This document shows, in pieces, positions 17,644-26,884 of a DNA stretch of 64,000 nt. A program made the translations under genes and the position numbers. Positions within the stretch are counted from its first letter, which is position 1. Every line of letters starts with the position of its first letter. The DNA comes from Calothrix sp. PCC 7103 (lineage in GTDB: Bacteria; Cyanobacteriota; Cyanobacteriia; Cyanobacteriales; Nostocaceae): NCBI RefSeq assembly GCF_000331305.1, contig NZ_KB217483.1:229534-293533 (forward strand), in the 5' to 3' direction. The notes under the pieces were generated by a model. The model saw only the letters and a program-made list of their open reading frames with translations, was not told where the DNA came from and did no database searches.

Positions 17644-17682
17644 AGTCAGTAGCTTGCCTTCTGTATCCTACTGACTGATTTT
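17644..17682 (+). terminator. Stem-loop, probable terminator
   Basis: AGTCAGTAG and CTACTGACT arms form a nine-bp stem followed by GATTTTATT. It lies between the small secreted protein and the Nif11 precursor, so the precursor may have its own transcript. Confidence 0.55.
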
Positions 17683-17735
17683 ATTCGCAATATTTTTTCA
17701 GTTCAAACAAAAACTTATCCATCAAGGAAAAATCC

Positions 17736-18164
17736 ATGTCAATCGAAAATGTCAATCAATTTTATCAAATTGTATCGCGAAATCCAGAACTACAACTACA
17801 GTTTCAATTTGCAACCGACGAGGAAAACCTGGTAAATATGGCTGTGGAACTGGGGCAACAACATGGCTACAGTTTCACAAAAGAAGAAGTGATTCAAGCG
17901 ATTGCCCTCGCCCAACCCTCTACTGAAACCACGGGCATGGTCGAACTTGCCGATGAGCAGTTGGAAGTAGTAGCAGGTGGCGGGAAAGTGTCAGATAGGA
18001 TTGGTGAAGCCTATGGGAGCGTCTTTGGTACGGTCACCGGTGCTGGCATAGCTGGTGTGCAGGCTATTAGGGGTAAGCCTTCTGATCTTGGCGAACATGC
18101 GGTTGGGGGAGCTAAAGCGGGGCGCGAGATATTTGGAGCTATTACTAAATGGCTTCCCTTTTAA
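17736..18164 (+). CDS. Nif11-type leader RiPP precursor
   Basis: 142 aa. AAGGAAAAA ribosome-binding site. Residues 1-80 form a Nif11-like leader (FYQIVSRNPELQLQF, ATDEENLVNMAVELG, GYSFTKEEVIQAI) ending ADEQLEVVAGGG, the double-Gly cleavage site for a C39 peptidase. The core of about 59 residues (84-142) has no Cys, is rich in Gly and Ala with GxxxG-like spacing, contains Lys at 84, 114, 127 and 138, and ends ITKWLPF. Without Cys it cannot form lanthionines, so other chemistry or no modification is expected. It is followed by the exporter genes; Lys acylation by the nearby GNAT is possible. Confidence 0.85.
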   Translation: MSIENVNQFYQIVSRNPELQLQFQFATDEENLVNMAVELGQQHGYSFTKEEVIQAIALAQPSTETTGMVELADEQLEVVAGGGKVSDRIGEAYGSVFGTVTGAGIAGVQAIRGKPSDLGEHAVGGAKAGREIFGAITKWLPF

Positions 18165-18276
18165 CTACTACCCAGTAAGCATTAACGCTTGCTTTAGCAG
18201 CTGATTGTCACCCCGATTAGCGCTCGCAACCTTCTCATCGCCTAATTTCCCATCACATTCCTCAACAGGCGCCCCT

Positions 18277-19716
18277 ATGTTTACACAAAAGCATAATTTA
18301 TTCCGCAAAGAAGCATTAGAGAGAATTTCATCACCTGAACGACTTGATCAAATTATGCAAGTTGTCAGTTTCCAGAAATGGATTCCGCTGGCAGCGTTCG
18401 GTACAATAATCGCCGCAGGTGTAGCCTGGAGCGTGTTAGGTCGAATTCCAGTGACAGTCTCAGGACAGGGTGTATTGATTTTCCCTAGTAAAGTGATGCC
18501 GTTCCAAAGTTCGGGTGCAGGGCGCCTTCTTACCTTGAATGCTCGCGTTGGTGATATGGTTAAAAAAGGACAGGTAATTGCAACGCTCGACCAGGCGGAA
18601 CTGCAAAAGAGACTGCAACAGTCGCAGGCTAAACTTGGGCAACTTCTTTTGCACTATAACAATGCTAGCATTTTGCAACAGCAACGAATTGGGTTAGATC
18701 AAGTTGCACTGCAACAGCAGCGAGCTACACTCTTAAACAGTTTGCAAACTCGGCGCTCAGTAAGTCCTTTGTTGCGCGAGAAGGGTTTAGAATCTATTCG
18801 CAGCGACCGCCAAAACCTTCAGCAACGTTTGCAAACCACCCGTGAACTGCTACCGACGCTCAAACAGCGATTCGAGATTCGCCAGCAGTTATTAAAAGAA
18901 GGTGCAATTTCTGGGGATTCGGTGCTGCAAGCACGGCAAGAGTTTATTGATGCACAAACCAAAGTCAATGATGTTCAATCTCAACTCAAACAACTGGATG
19001 TCAAAGAAGCGGATGCACAACGGCAATTTCTAGAAAATCTCAACTCCATCCAAGAGATTCAGGCTCAGTTAAAAGAACTGGATACCAAAAAAGCCAGCCA
19101 AGCGCAACAAGATTTAGATGCTGTAACCAATCGTAAAAAAGAGATACAGGAAACACAACGAGAAATCGCTCAACTTGAACTGCAACTCAAAAACACTAGC
19201 CAAATTACTAGTAATTATACCGGACGGGTAATTGAACTCTCAACAACCCCCGGACAACTAATTGCTCAAGGAAACGCGCTTGGATCGATTGAGGCGCAAG
19301 AGCGTTCTGGCAAACTAATGAGTGTTACTTTTTTTGCCCCCGGCGAAGGCAAAAAGCTTAAACCCGGCATGAAACTCCAAATTACGCCCACCACTGTTAA
19401 GCGAGAAGAATTTGGGGGTATCGTCGGTACTGTCAGCAATATCTCCGCCTTTCCGGTCACACAAGAAGGCGCCGTCAGTTTAGTCGGTAGTGCCGAAGTG
19501 GTCAAAGGGTTGCTATCTCAAGGTCCACAACTTCAGGCATTTGCCACACTTCAGCCTGATACTTCCACTTTCAGTGGTTGGAAGTGGTCATCCTCTAAAG
19601 GTCCTCGCCAGAAAATTACCTCTGGCACCCCAACGACGGTGCGCGTCACCGTGGAAGAACGGGCGCCAATTTCGTTTGTATTTCCCATCCTCAAATCTTG
19701 GACGGGGGTTTATTAA
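18277..19716 (+). CDS. NHLM bacteriocin system HlyD-like secretion protein
   Basis: About 479 aa from the ATG at 18277; an upstream in-frame start at 18205 gives an unlikely extension. One N-terminal membrane helix (about 32-55), a lipoyl/barrel-sandwich half (about 75-105), a long coiled-coil hairpin rich in Gln/Leu (about 105-330), and the second lipoyl half and beta-barrel (about 330-450). This architecture is that of a periplasmic adaptor for an ABC exporter. The next gene starts 1 bp after its stop. A decayed fragment of a sister copy lies at 9157-9243. Confidence 0.88.
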   Translation: MFTQKHNLFRKEALERISSPERLDQIMQVVSFQKWIPLAAFGTIIAAGVAWSVLGRIPVTVSGQGVLIFPSKVMPFQSSGAGRLLTLNARVGDMVKKGQVIATLDQAELQKRLQQSQAKLGQLLLHYNNASILQQQRIGLDQVALQQQRATLLNSLQTRRSVSPLLREKGLESIRSDRQNLQQRLQTTRELLPTLKQRFEIRQQLLKEGAISGDSVLQARQEFIDAQTKVNDVQSQLKQLDVKEADAQRQFLENLNSIQEIQAQLKELDTKKASQAQQDLDAVTNRKKEIQETQREIAQLELQLKNTSQITSNYTGRVIELSTTPGQLIAQGNALGSIEAQERSGKLMSVTFFAPGEGKKLKPGMKLQITPTTVKREEFGGIVGTVSNISAFPVTQEGAVSLVGSAEVVKGLLSQGPQLQAFATLQPDTSTFSGWKWSSSKGPRQKITSGTPTTVRVTVEERAPISFVFPILKSWTGVY

Positions 19717-19717
19717 T

Positions 19718-21946
19718 ATGCAAATCCTACAAAAATGTATTCGGGCGCCAATACAATGGCTGAAACAGAAATGGATACGACGACGCAGACATACACCCAC
19801 GCTACTCCAAATGGAAGCCGTCGAATGTGGTGCAGCAGCTTTAGGAATTATTCTCTACTACTACAAGCGTATCGTTCCCCTGGCTGAACTGCGGCAGAAG
19901 TGTGGCATTTCGCGCGACGGTAGCAAAGCCGCTAATATCCTTTTGGTCGCACGAAGCTATGGGCTGGAGGCAAAAGGACTTAAGACAGACCTGGAAAGGT
20001 TGCAGCAATTAGTTTGTCCTTACATTGTGTTTTGGAATTTAAACCATTTCTTGGTGGTCGAAGGATTCAGTAAAAGGCGTGTTTATCTCAATGATCCAGC
20101 TACAGGACCACGCACCGTTTCCCGCACAGAATTTGCAGAGTCGTTCACTGGCATTGTTCTGTCACTAAAACCTGGCGCCGAGTTTCAACCGGGGGGAAAA
20201 AAGCCGAGTATTTTGCTATCGCTCTGGGAACGACTACAGGGTTCATTGGGCGCCTTAATCTACTGTGTGCTAGCAGGATTGCTACTGGTAATTCCAGGGT
20301 TGGCAATGGCGGCGTTTTCGCGCGTATTTGTAGATGACGTGTTAGTGCAAAATCGAGAGGAGTGGTTGCGACCACTAATTATTGGCATTTTGTTCACGGG
20401 TGTACTGAATGGTTTTTTGACACTGCTGGAGTTGCAGTTTCTGCGTCGGATGAAAATCAAGCTATCGGTCGGCATGTCAAGCCGCTTTTTGTGGCATATT
20501 CTACGTCTCCCAGTGAGCTTTTACGATCAACGGTTTGCTGGCGAAATTAGCAGCCGCTTCAGCTTGAATGATAATTTAGCTGGCATTCTTTCTGGACAGT
20601 TGGCAACTACTTTAATTTCAGTAGTAACGGTAGTTTTTTATGCGATAGTTATGCTGCAATATGATGTCGTTTTAACTGCCATTGGCATTGCGTTTGTCAT
20701 TATCAATATTATGGCTTGGAGATTTGTTTCACGCCGACAAGTAGACTCCAATATGCAATTGATGCAGGAGCAGGGCAAAGTAAGTGGTGTGGCAATCGCC
20801 GGACTACAAAGTATGGAAACCCTCAAGGCATCCGGGTTAGAGTCCGACTTCTTTGCTCGATGGGCAGGATACTACGCCAAATCCAACAATGTGCAGCAAG
20901 CGCTCAACGTGTCGAACCAATCCCTGAACTTAGTGCCATCGTTGCTGTCGGCAATTGCCTCAATGCTGCTGCTGGTGATTGGTGGACTACGGGTCATGGA
21001 TGGCGTTCTTAGCCTTGGTATGTTAGTGGCATTCCAGGGATTGATGCAACGGTTTATGGAACCCGTCAACACACTCGTCAGTTTAGCCAGCGATTTGCAA
21101 GTTGTGGAAGGGGATTTAAACCGTTTAGATGATGTGTTAGAAAATCCAATTGATCCGCAGTTGGCTCTTAATCAAGTAGCAGGCGCCATCACTCCCACCA
21201 AACTACAAGGCTACGTCGAACTTTGCAACCTCACCTTCGGCTACAACCGAGTTGCACCACCGTTGATTGAAAACTTCAATCTTTCACTCAAACCAGGACA
21301 ACGAATTGCGCTGGTGGGTAGTAGTGGGTCGGGTAAGTCAACTATTGCCAAGCTGATTTGTGGGCTATATGAACCGTGGCAGGGTGAAATTCGGTTCGAT
21401 GGGCGACTACGGTCACAAATTTCGCGTGCAGCAATTGTAACGGGGATTTCCCTTGTTGAGCAAGATATCGTCCTTTTTGGCGGCAGCATCCGGGATAACT
21501 TAACGCTTTGGGATTCAACGGTTCCCGAATCCGATTTAATTCGAGCTTGTCGAGATGCTGCCATTCATGATGTAGTACTGGCGCAACCAGGTGGCTACGA
21601 TGCGGACTTGTTAGAAGGGGCAACCAACTTAAGTGGTGGACAACGACAACGCCTGGAAATCGCCCGTGCGCTAGTAAACAATCCCAGCGTGTTGGTAATG
21701 GATGAAGCTACAAGCGCGCTCGATGCTGAGACAGAGAACATTATCAATCAGAATCTTCGGCAGCGTAGTTGCACCTGTATCATCGTGGCACATCGCCTCA
21801 GCACCATTCGCGATTGTGATGAAATCATCGTTTTGGAGCGGGGAAAAGTGGTGCAGCGTGGCACCCATGAGGCATTACAACAGGTTGAAGGCGCCTATTT
21901 ACATTTGATTCGCAGCGAAGGGGAAGCCCTTGAGGAGAAAATTTAA
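19718..21946 (+). CDS. NHLM C39 peptidase/permease/ATPase exporter
   Basis: About 742 aa from the ATG at 19718. N-terminal C39 peptidase (about 22-150) with catalytic Cys37 in MEAVECGAAALG, His in LNHFLVVEG and Asp in LNDPATGP. Then a six-helix permease (about 175-460) and an ATPase domain with Walker A GSSGSGKST, signature LSGGQRQRLEIARAL and Walker B VLVMDEATSALD. It should cut precursors after the double Gly and export the core. Candidate substrates are the Nif11 precursor at 17736 and the NHLP relics. It is in an operon with the HlyD-like gene and the second ABC gene. Confidence 0.92.
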   Translation: MQILQKCIRAPIQWLKQKWIRRRRHTPTLLQMEAVECGAAALGIILYYYKRIVPLAELRQKCGISRDGSKAANILLVARSYGLEAKGLKTDLERLQQLVCPYIVFWNLNHFLVVEGFSKRRVYLNDPATGPRTVSRTEFAESFTGIVLSLKPGAEFQPGGKKPSILLSLWERLQGSLGALIYCVLAGLLLVIPGLAMAAFSRVFVDDVLVQNREEWLRPLIIGILFTGVLNGFLTLLELQFLRRMKIKLSVGMSSRFLWHILRLPVSFYDQRFAGEISSRFSLNDNLAGILSGQLATTLISVVTVVFYAIVMLQYDVVLTAIGIAFVIINIMAWRFVSRRQVDSNMQLMQEQGKVSGVAIAGLQSMETLKASGLESDFFARWAGYYAKSNNVQQALNVSNQSLNLVPSLLSAIASMLLLVIGGLRVMDGVLSLGMLVAFQGLMQRFMEPVNTLVSLASDLQVVEGDLNRLDDVLENPIDPQLALNQVAGAITPTKLQGYVELCNLTFGYNRVAPPLIENFNLSLKPGQRIALVGSSGSGKSTIAKLICGLYEPWQGEIRFDGRLRSQISRAAIVTGISLVEQDIVLFGGSIRDNLTLWDSTVPESDLIRACRDAAIHDVVLAQPGGYDADLLEGATNLSGGQRQRLEIARALVNNPSVLVMDEATSALDAETENIINQNLRQRSCTCIIVAHRLSTIRDCDEIIVLERGKVVQRGTHEALQQVEGAYLHLIRSEGEALEEKI

Positions 21947-21948
21947 CG

Positions 21949-24189
21949 ATGCAATTACACGAAAATACTCAACTAAATAGTTCCGCAGCGTGGTTTGAGG
22001 AAAAAGATCGTCTTAATCGTCAGGCAATGGAGGATACCCTAGTAGACCTGGCATCTGTCTTATATTCTCAAAACCCAACACACTTCCATAATATAGTACA
22101 CAAAACCGATTCGTATCAAGCGCTGCTGCTAGCGGTTGGAGCAGTGGGTAAAGCACTAGGAATTGCTATTGAGCCACCTGCCAAGTCAGAAGATATCAAC
22201 CGGGTGCGAGAGCCGATAGAAGCGATTGCTCGTGCCTCTAGGGTGCGAATGCGGCGGGTAACATTGCGCGATAACTGGTGGCAGAAAGATGGTGGCCCGA
22301 TGCTGGCATATACCCTAGAAGAAAACCATCCTGTTGCACTACTGCCTATTTCAGACACCCGTTACGAACTGCTTGACCCGTTAACATTTACCCGTACTCC
22401 AGTAGATCGTCACCGTGCGGGGACACTTGCTGCGACAGGTTATACCTTCTATCGACCTCTACCGCTCGTCCTCAAAACCCAGAGCCTAATGCAATTTGCC
22501 GTGCGGGGACATATCAAGGAACTCGTAATTATTCTATGTACTGGCATTTTAGCGGCACTACTCGAAATGCTGACTCCCCAAGCTACTGCCATTTTGATCG
22601 ACAGTGCAATTCCCGATGCTAATCGCAGCTTATTAGGACAAATCGCGTTAGGGCTGTTGGCAACTGCTTTTGGCGCCACGCTGTTTGAACTTACACAAGG
22701 CTTTGCCTTAATGCGGTTGGATACCTTTGCCAATTCTTCGATTCAGGCGGGGGTGTGGGATCGATTACTGAAATTGAAAGTATCATTTTTTCGTCAGTAT
22801 GCAATCGGCGATCTCAACTCACGGGTTAGCGCAATTAGCGAAATCCATAAAAAACTGAGTAACACCGTTCTCAAAACGATCTTCTCCAGCCTGTTTTCGT
22901 TACTCAATTTGGGGCTGCTGTTCTTCTACAGCGCGCCACTGGCACTTATTGCTGTGGTTGTGGCGTTAGTCAACATCGCAGTGACGATCGTCTCCGGTAT
23001 TCTCACCCTACGCCAGGTTAATCCTTTGCTGGAGCGACAAGGCAAACTCTTTGGTGTGGTAGTGCAGTTGATCAATGGTGTGACGAAACTGCGCGTAGCG
23101 GGTGCAGAGTCTAGAGCTTTTGCCTACTGGGGCAAACAGTATCGACACCAACTCAAATTGATCCTAGCTACTCAGGGAATTGAAGACAGTCTGGCAGTGA
23201 TCAACAAGGTGCTGCCCGCGCTCACAACGGCTGCTCTCTTCTGGTTTGCCATCACGTTGCTAAAGCAATCTCAGTCTCAAGGTGGTAGCTTATCCACGGG
23301 AACCTTTCTGGCATTTAATGCAGCGTTTGGCACATTTATTAGTGGTGCAACCAGCTTGAGCAGTACCGTGGTCGATGTACTGCAAGTTTTACCTCTTTGG
23401 AAACGCGCGCAACCAATTCTGAGTGCCATTCCTGAAGTGGACGCTAGCAAAACCGACCCCGGAAGATTAATGGGAAAGGTAATCGTAGACCATGTGATTT
23501 TTCGCTATCGTTCGGACGGAGCATTAACCCTCGATGATGTAAGTTTACATGCGGAACCGGGTGAGTTTATTGCTTTGGTAGGACCGTCGGGTAGCGGCAA
23601 ATCAACGCTGTTTCGGTTGCTATTGGGCTTCGACACGCCTGAGTCAGGTAGTATTTATTACGATGGGCAAGACTTAAACGGATTGAATGTAAACGCTGTA
23701 CGGCGCCAGCTTGGTGTGGTGCTGCAAAATAGCCGCTTAATGTCCGCTCCACTGTTTGAGAATATTGCAAGCGGCGCCTTGATTTCGATGGATGAGGCCA
23801 AGGAAGCAGCCCGGATGGCAGGGTTTGCCTCAGATATTGAAGCAATGCCGATGGGGATGCACACTATTATAAGCGAAGGCGGCACGAATCTTTCTGGGGG
23901 ACAACGGCAGCGATTGCTAATTGCCAGATCGCTTGTACTAAAACCCAAAATATTGTTATTTGACGAAGCCACCAGTGCCCTCGATAACCGCACCCAAGAG
24001 ATTGTTAGCCAAAGCTTAGATCAGCTTAAGGTGACACGGATTGTAATTGCCCATAGACTCAGCACAGTTCGCAACGCCGACCGAATTTACGTTTTAGATG
24101 CAGGTCGCATTGTGCAACAGGGAACATTTGCCCAACTAGCCCAGCAAGACGGATTATTTGCCCAACTTATCGCCCGTCAGATGATCTAA
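21949..24189 (+). CDS. NHLM second ABC permease/ATPase subunit
   Basis: 746 aa. It starts 2 bp after the peptidase/ABC gene. A large N-terminal region of about 180 residues lacks a C39 catalytic Cys. It is followed by a six-helix permease (about 190-460) and an ATPase with Walker A GPSGSGKST, signature LSGGQRQRLLIARSL and Walker B ILLFDEATSALD. Family members pair with the peptidase-bearing subunit as the NHLP/NHLM bacteriocin exporter. The operon ends here; no clear terminator is seen. Confidence 0.92.
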   Translation: MQLHENTQLNSSAAWFEEKDRLNRQAMEDTLVDLASVLYSQNPTHFHNIVHKTDSYQALLLAVGAVGKALGIAIEPPAKSEDINRVREPIEAIARASRVRMRRVTLRDNWWQKDGGPMLAYTLEENHPVALLPISDTRYELLDPLTFTRTPVDRHRAGTLAATGYTFYRPLPLVLKTQSLMQFAVRGHIKELVIILCTGILAALLEMLTPQATAILIDSAIPDANRSLLGQIALGLLATAFGATLFELTQGFALMRLDTFANSSIQAGVWDRLLKLKVSFFRQYAIGDLNSRVSAISEIHKKLSNTVLKTIFSSLFSLLNLGLLFFYSAPLALIAVVVALVNIAVTIVSGILTLRQVNPLLERQGKLFGVVVQLINGVTKLRVAGAESRAFAYWGKQYRHQLKLILATQGIEDSLAVINKVLPALTTAALFWFAITLLKQSQSQGGSLSTGTFLAFNAAFGTFISGATSLSSTVVDVLQVLPLWKRAQPILSAIPEVDASKTDPGRLMGKVIVDHVIFRYRSDGALTLDDVSLHAEPGEFIALVGPSGSGKSTLFRLLLGFDTPESGSIYYDGQDLNGLNVNAVRRQLGVVLQNSRLMSAPLFENIASGALISMDEAKEAARMAGFASDIEAMPMGMHTIISEGGTNLSGGQRQRLLIARSLVLKPKILLFDEATSALDNRTQEIVSQSLDQLKVTRIVIAHRLSTVRNADRIYVLDAGRIVQQGTFAQLAQQDGLFAQLIARQMI

Positions 24190-24436
24190 TTTTTAAAAGC
24201 AAATACTGCACTTATCCCAAAATAACAGTTACAGTTTTCATTAATCAATAAACTTGTATGAAGAATTTTTACCTAATTTCTAACAAAGTCAACACCCTAG
24301 GCTGAAACCCTTAATATTGCGTTTTTTTATACCTAAAAAGGCTTAACCGAGCAGTATTGGGCGCCGTTGTATACATTCAAAAACTAGAACGATTATGGAA
24401 AATTTGCCACAATCGTTCATACAAAGCGTACACAAC

Positions 24437-25210
24437 CTAAAACTCTGGCACAAACAATTTTTTCATAACTCCAGCATAATGTTCGTAAATCATCTTGGCG
24501 CTTGTACCAACTAATTTGGCGACATCTTTAGCATCGAGCATCTTGGTTCTTCCATCTGGCATGGTAATAGGTGTTTCCAATGCTGCGGTAATGAAGGTGT
24601 GTCTGGTCTGATAAAGCTTGCGGTACTCCATGTTGGTATTTAATTTTTTCAGAACCGCGCGCCAAGCTCTATTCGTCAGATTATGAACATCAATCCATCC
24701 TCCTTTCGGCGCCGGAAATACTTTCATGTTATCCGTGGCGCCTTCTGGTTTTATCGACTGTAACAGTGTTGCCAACTTGGGATTGACTGGAAATTGGCAC
24801 CTCCTCTGAGTCTTCAATCCTTGCTTGCAAACCAAACCATCTTCAGATATCACTACTGCTTGCTCAAACCGTATTGTCTTAAAGTCGGCGTTGCTGAATC
24901 ATGGGATGGTTTTGCCTAATTTCTAACGAATTATTAATGGTTTCAGGCACTAGTTCATCCCGCAAATAAGCAACGCCTTAAAGTCATTTGAGATGTGTTT
25001 CCACTGCAAAGCAATTCCTTCAGATGGTCTGCAACCTGTCATGAACAGAAATTCAATAAAAGGAGCATAGTACTTGTAGTGACGCTCATTTTTAAAGGTT
25101 TCGATGATTTTGTCTCGTTCTTCAAGGGTAAAGGGGTCAATGTCGGTATCCTCACATTGCCCTTTGGGAACTCTAAAGTCACCACCTACGTTCATAACTT
25201 TGGGCTTGTT
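24437..25210 (-). pseudogene. Tyrosine recombinase (integrase), interrupted by a MITE
   Basis: The upstream part (25210 to about 24987) encodes the beginning of the catalytic domain with the first active-site Arg in FLFMTGCRPSEGIALQW. The downstream part (24886 to 24437) encodes the rest, with KLYQTRHTFITAALE (Arg/His box) and IYEHYAGV (nucleophilic Tyr). Between them sits a 91-bp element flanked by an 8-bp duplication; removing it rejoins HISNDFK to TIRFEQ in frame. The N-terminal arm-binding region is not recognisable. The gene lies 175 bp from the tRNA-Cys fragment, the normal place for an integrase next to its att site. Confidence 0.8.
24887..24977. mobile_element. 91-bp MITE inside the integrase gene
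   Basis: Ends in imperfect inverted repeats GGCGTTGCTGAATCATGGGATG and its complement-like partner ending GCAAATAAGCAACGCC. It is flanked on both sides by TTAAAGTC (24879-24886 and 24978-24985), an 8-bp target duplication. It has no coding capacity, so it must have been mobilised in trans by an IS with similar ends. Confidence 0.85.
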
Positions 25211-25385
25211 CTGCGTTACTTTGTACGTGCCTGTGAAATCAGGGGAAACGCATCTTTAGTTGACTCTAACACTTTTTGCCGCGATGGAGAGTTGTGCTGG
25301 CTATTAATTAAGAACGATTTTAAGTATGCTAAATTTATTGATTGTTGAAACTTTTGCTATATAAAGGTTTTGCATTTTGTTTGAT

Positions 25386-25430
25386 GGTCTGCAAAACCTC
25401 CATCCCCCGGTTCAAATCCGGGTGGCGCCT
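25386..25430 (+). other. 3' fragment of tRNA-Cys(GCA): probable attachment site
   Basis: GGTCTGCAAAACCTC is the anticodon arm (GCA) of tRNA-Cys; then come a variable region, a TpsiC arm with GGTTCAAATCC, and the acceptor strand GGCGCCT. The 5' half (acceptor strand, D arm) is missing: upstream sequence diverges inside the anticodon stem. Tyrosine recombinases commonly use this crossover point. The fragment lies beside a broken integrase. It is therefore read as the distal att site of an element extending leftward, with an intact tRNA-Cys expected outside the window. Confidence 0.8.
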
Positions 25431-25827
25431 CTTTCAACTTATCACCCTTTCCGGCTCCACAACCAGCTTCTAGCTTCAAGAGCCGGAATTGTTATTTGTA
25501 TCATATTAGCCTCAAGTTTGTATGCCAAAGCAAACCTGATACGCGAAATCGCAAAAGGGTATGCGATGTCTTGGGTAGACTTGCTAAATTTGCCAAGCTT
25601 GACAATTTAGATGCAATTAAAGCTCGACTTTATCCATTTTTCCTCTTCGTTAAAGCTGAGGCTAAAACCCTTGTGCGACGCCTGTTTTACTTTTTAGATT
25701 TCACCGATAATTAGTGACATGCAAAAAGTTTTTGCCTGAAAGCTAGAGTTTTTGCGGATAAAGGAAACCAAGTTCTTAATTTTGGATAAAGTCGAGCTAA
25801 GAGGATGTTTGAAAAGTATCTATGAAT
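25431..25827. other. Spacer without recognised gene
   Basis: Stop-rich in all frames. It contains GCTCGACTTTATCCATTTTTC (about 25626), repeated at about 32826, and its inverted partner GGATAAAGTCGAGCT at about 25784. These look like arms of a dispersed repeat. No RBS-supported ORF was found; short frames of 60-80 codons here have no recognisable features. Confidence 0.5.
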
Positions 25828-26070
25828 GTCATGCTGAGGAACGCAAACGGAGTTTTCCCGCTTTCTTAGCATCTCTGACTTTTCACGGTATGTGGAAAAG
25901 GTCATTTTGCGCTTTCTCCCGACCCCTATTTTTCCGTTGACTATTGTCATTAGTTTAAGACTATTGCGAATAAGCCTGTGGAAAAAGCAACGTATTTTGG
26001 TTGGTTGAGGACTTACCGTGAAAAGTCAGTTAGCATCTCAGTATATGGGCGAAACCTTCCTCAGCATGAC
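25828..26070. repeat. 243-bp imperfect inverted-repeat element
   Basis: GTCATGCTGAGGAA at the left end is the reverse complement of TTCCTCAGCATGAC at the right end. Further in, TGACTTTTCACGGTA (25876) pairs perfectly with 26014-26028, and TTAGCATCTC occurs on both sides. It is probably a non-coding MITE-like or folded-RNA repeat. The word AACGGAGTTTTCCCG inside it is also found at about 55320. Confidence 0.6.
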
Positions 26071-26117
26071 AGAAGTCCAAATTTTACCCGTTTGCAGTAT
26101 AAAATTCTATGATTTTC

Positions 26118-26879
26118 TTACGAGGACTTCCCAATTCCCTTTAGCTTGCATAGCTGATTTGGTAAGTCTTTAATTATCTGGGATAACTCGGATGAGGGAT
26201 TAGCAACAGAATACGCTTGCTGCAATGCATCTGACCACAGTCCTTTATCAGCGAAATACTTAGCTTTTGCTAAAGCGATGGTTTCTGCTCCTGCACTTTG
26301 ATTTTTGTGCAATTTTTCCAAAAGCTTCAATTCAAGGGTGACACGGTTTCGTTGGGGTGCTTCCATGATTTGAAAAGGAACAAGCATCGCTGGAGAAGTA
26401 CTTTCTTGATTTAAGAAGATTAACCATTTATAAGTTTGACCGGGTTCCAAAGGTTCACCTTGATAACTTATGCTTTGTCTTCCGGTAACGATTTGAGTTT
26501 TTGAATATCCTTGACTATCTACTTGACTATCTAGAATTCCTACTGCTATTTTCTTAACTTCTTCAACTTTTTGAACTCCCTCACCTCTTTGAGCTTCTCC
26601 ATTTTTCCAGATAAATAAGGGTTTAGTGTTCCAAATGACTCTAGTTTGAGAAGGTGCATCTGGAGAAATTAGACAAAGCGTTTGTCCAGGACGAGAACCC
26701 CCCTTACGTGGTTTTATCGGGGGTTCTGGGTCACGCGCGGGTTTAAAAACCTTATCCCAAAAGCCAGGTGTGGGCGAAATTGTTTGGGGATAAGCTGGTT
26801 GATGGGTGAAGGAAAATAAACTAATAAAAGCTGTAACTGATAAGGTTGAACCACGTAATGCTAGTATAATTTTATTCAT
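26118..26879 (-). CDS. DUF928 family exported protein
   Basis: 253 aa. Signal peptide (about 1-32, ending PAYPQT). It has the DUF928 features KGGSRPGQTLCLISPDAP and VIWNTKPLFIWK, a mid-region PLEPGQTYKWLIF, and a C-terminal helical part. It starts 5 bp after the CHAT-CHASE2 gene and is the last gene of a four-gene operon (sigma-like, DUF1822, CHAT-CHASE2, DUF928). DUF928 proteins are of unknown function but usually sit beside CHASE2 proteins, as also at 1-2393. A periplasmic partner of the CHASE2 domain is an inference. Confidence 0.82.
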   Translation of the reverse strand: MNKIILALRGSTLSVTAFISLFSFTHQPAYPQTISPTPGFWDKVFKPARDPEPPIKPRKGGSRPGQTLCLISPDAPSQTRVIWNTKPLFIWKNGEAQRGEGVQKVEEVKKIAVGILDSQVDSQGYSKTQIVTGRQSISYQGEPLEPGQTYKWLIFLNQESTSPAMLVPFQIMEAPQRNRVTLELKLLEKLHKNQSAGAETIALAKAKYFADKGLWSDALQQAYSVANPSSELSQIIKDLPNQLCKLKGIGKSS

Positions 26880-26884
26880 GTTGC

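Noticed and set aside
25386-25430. Complete functional tRNA-Cys
   Set aside because: No acceptor 5' strand or D arm is found in the 200 bp upstream, and no intron pattern could supply it.
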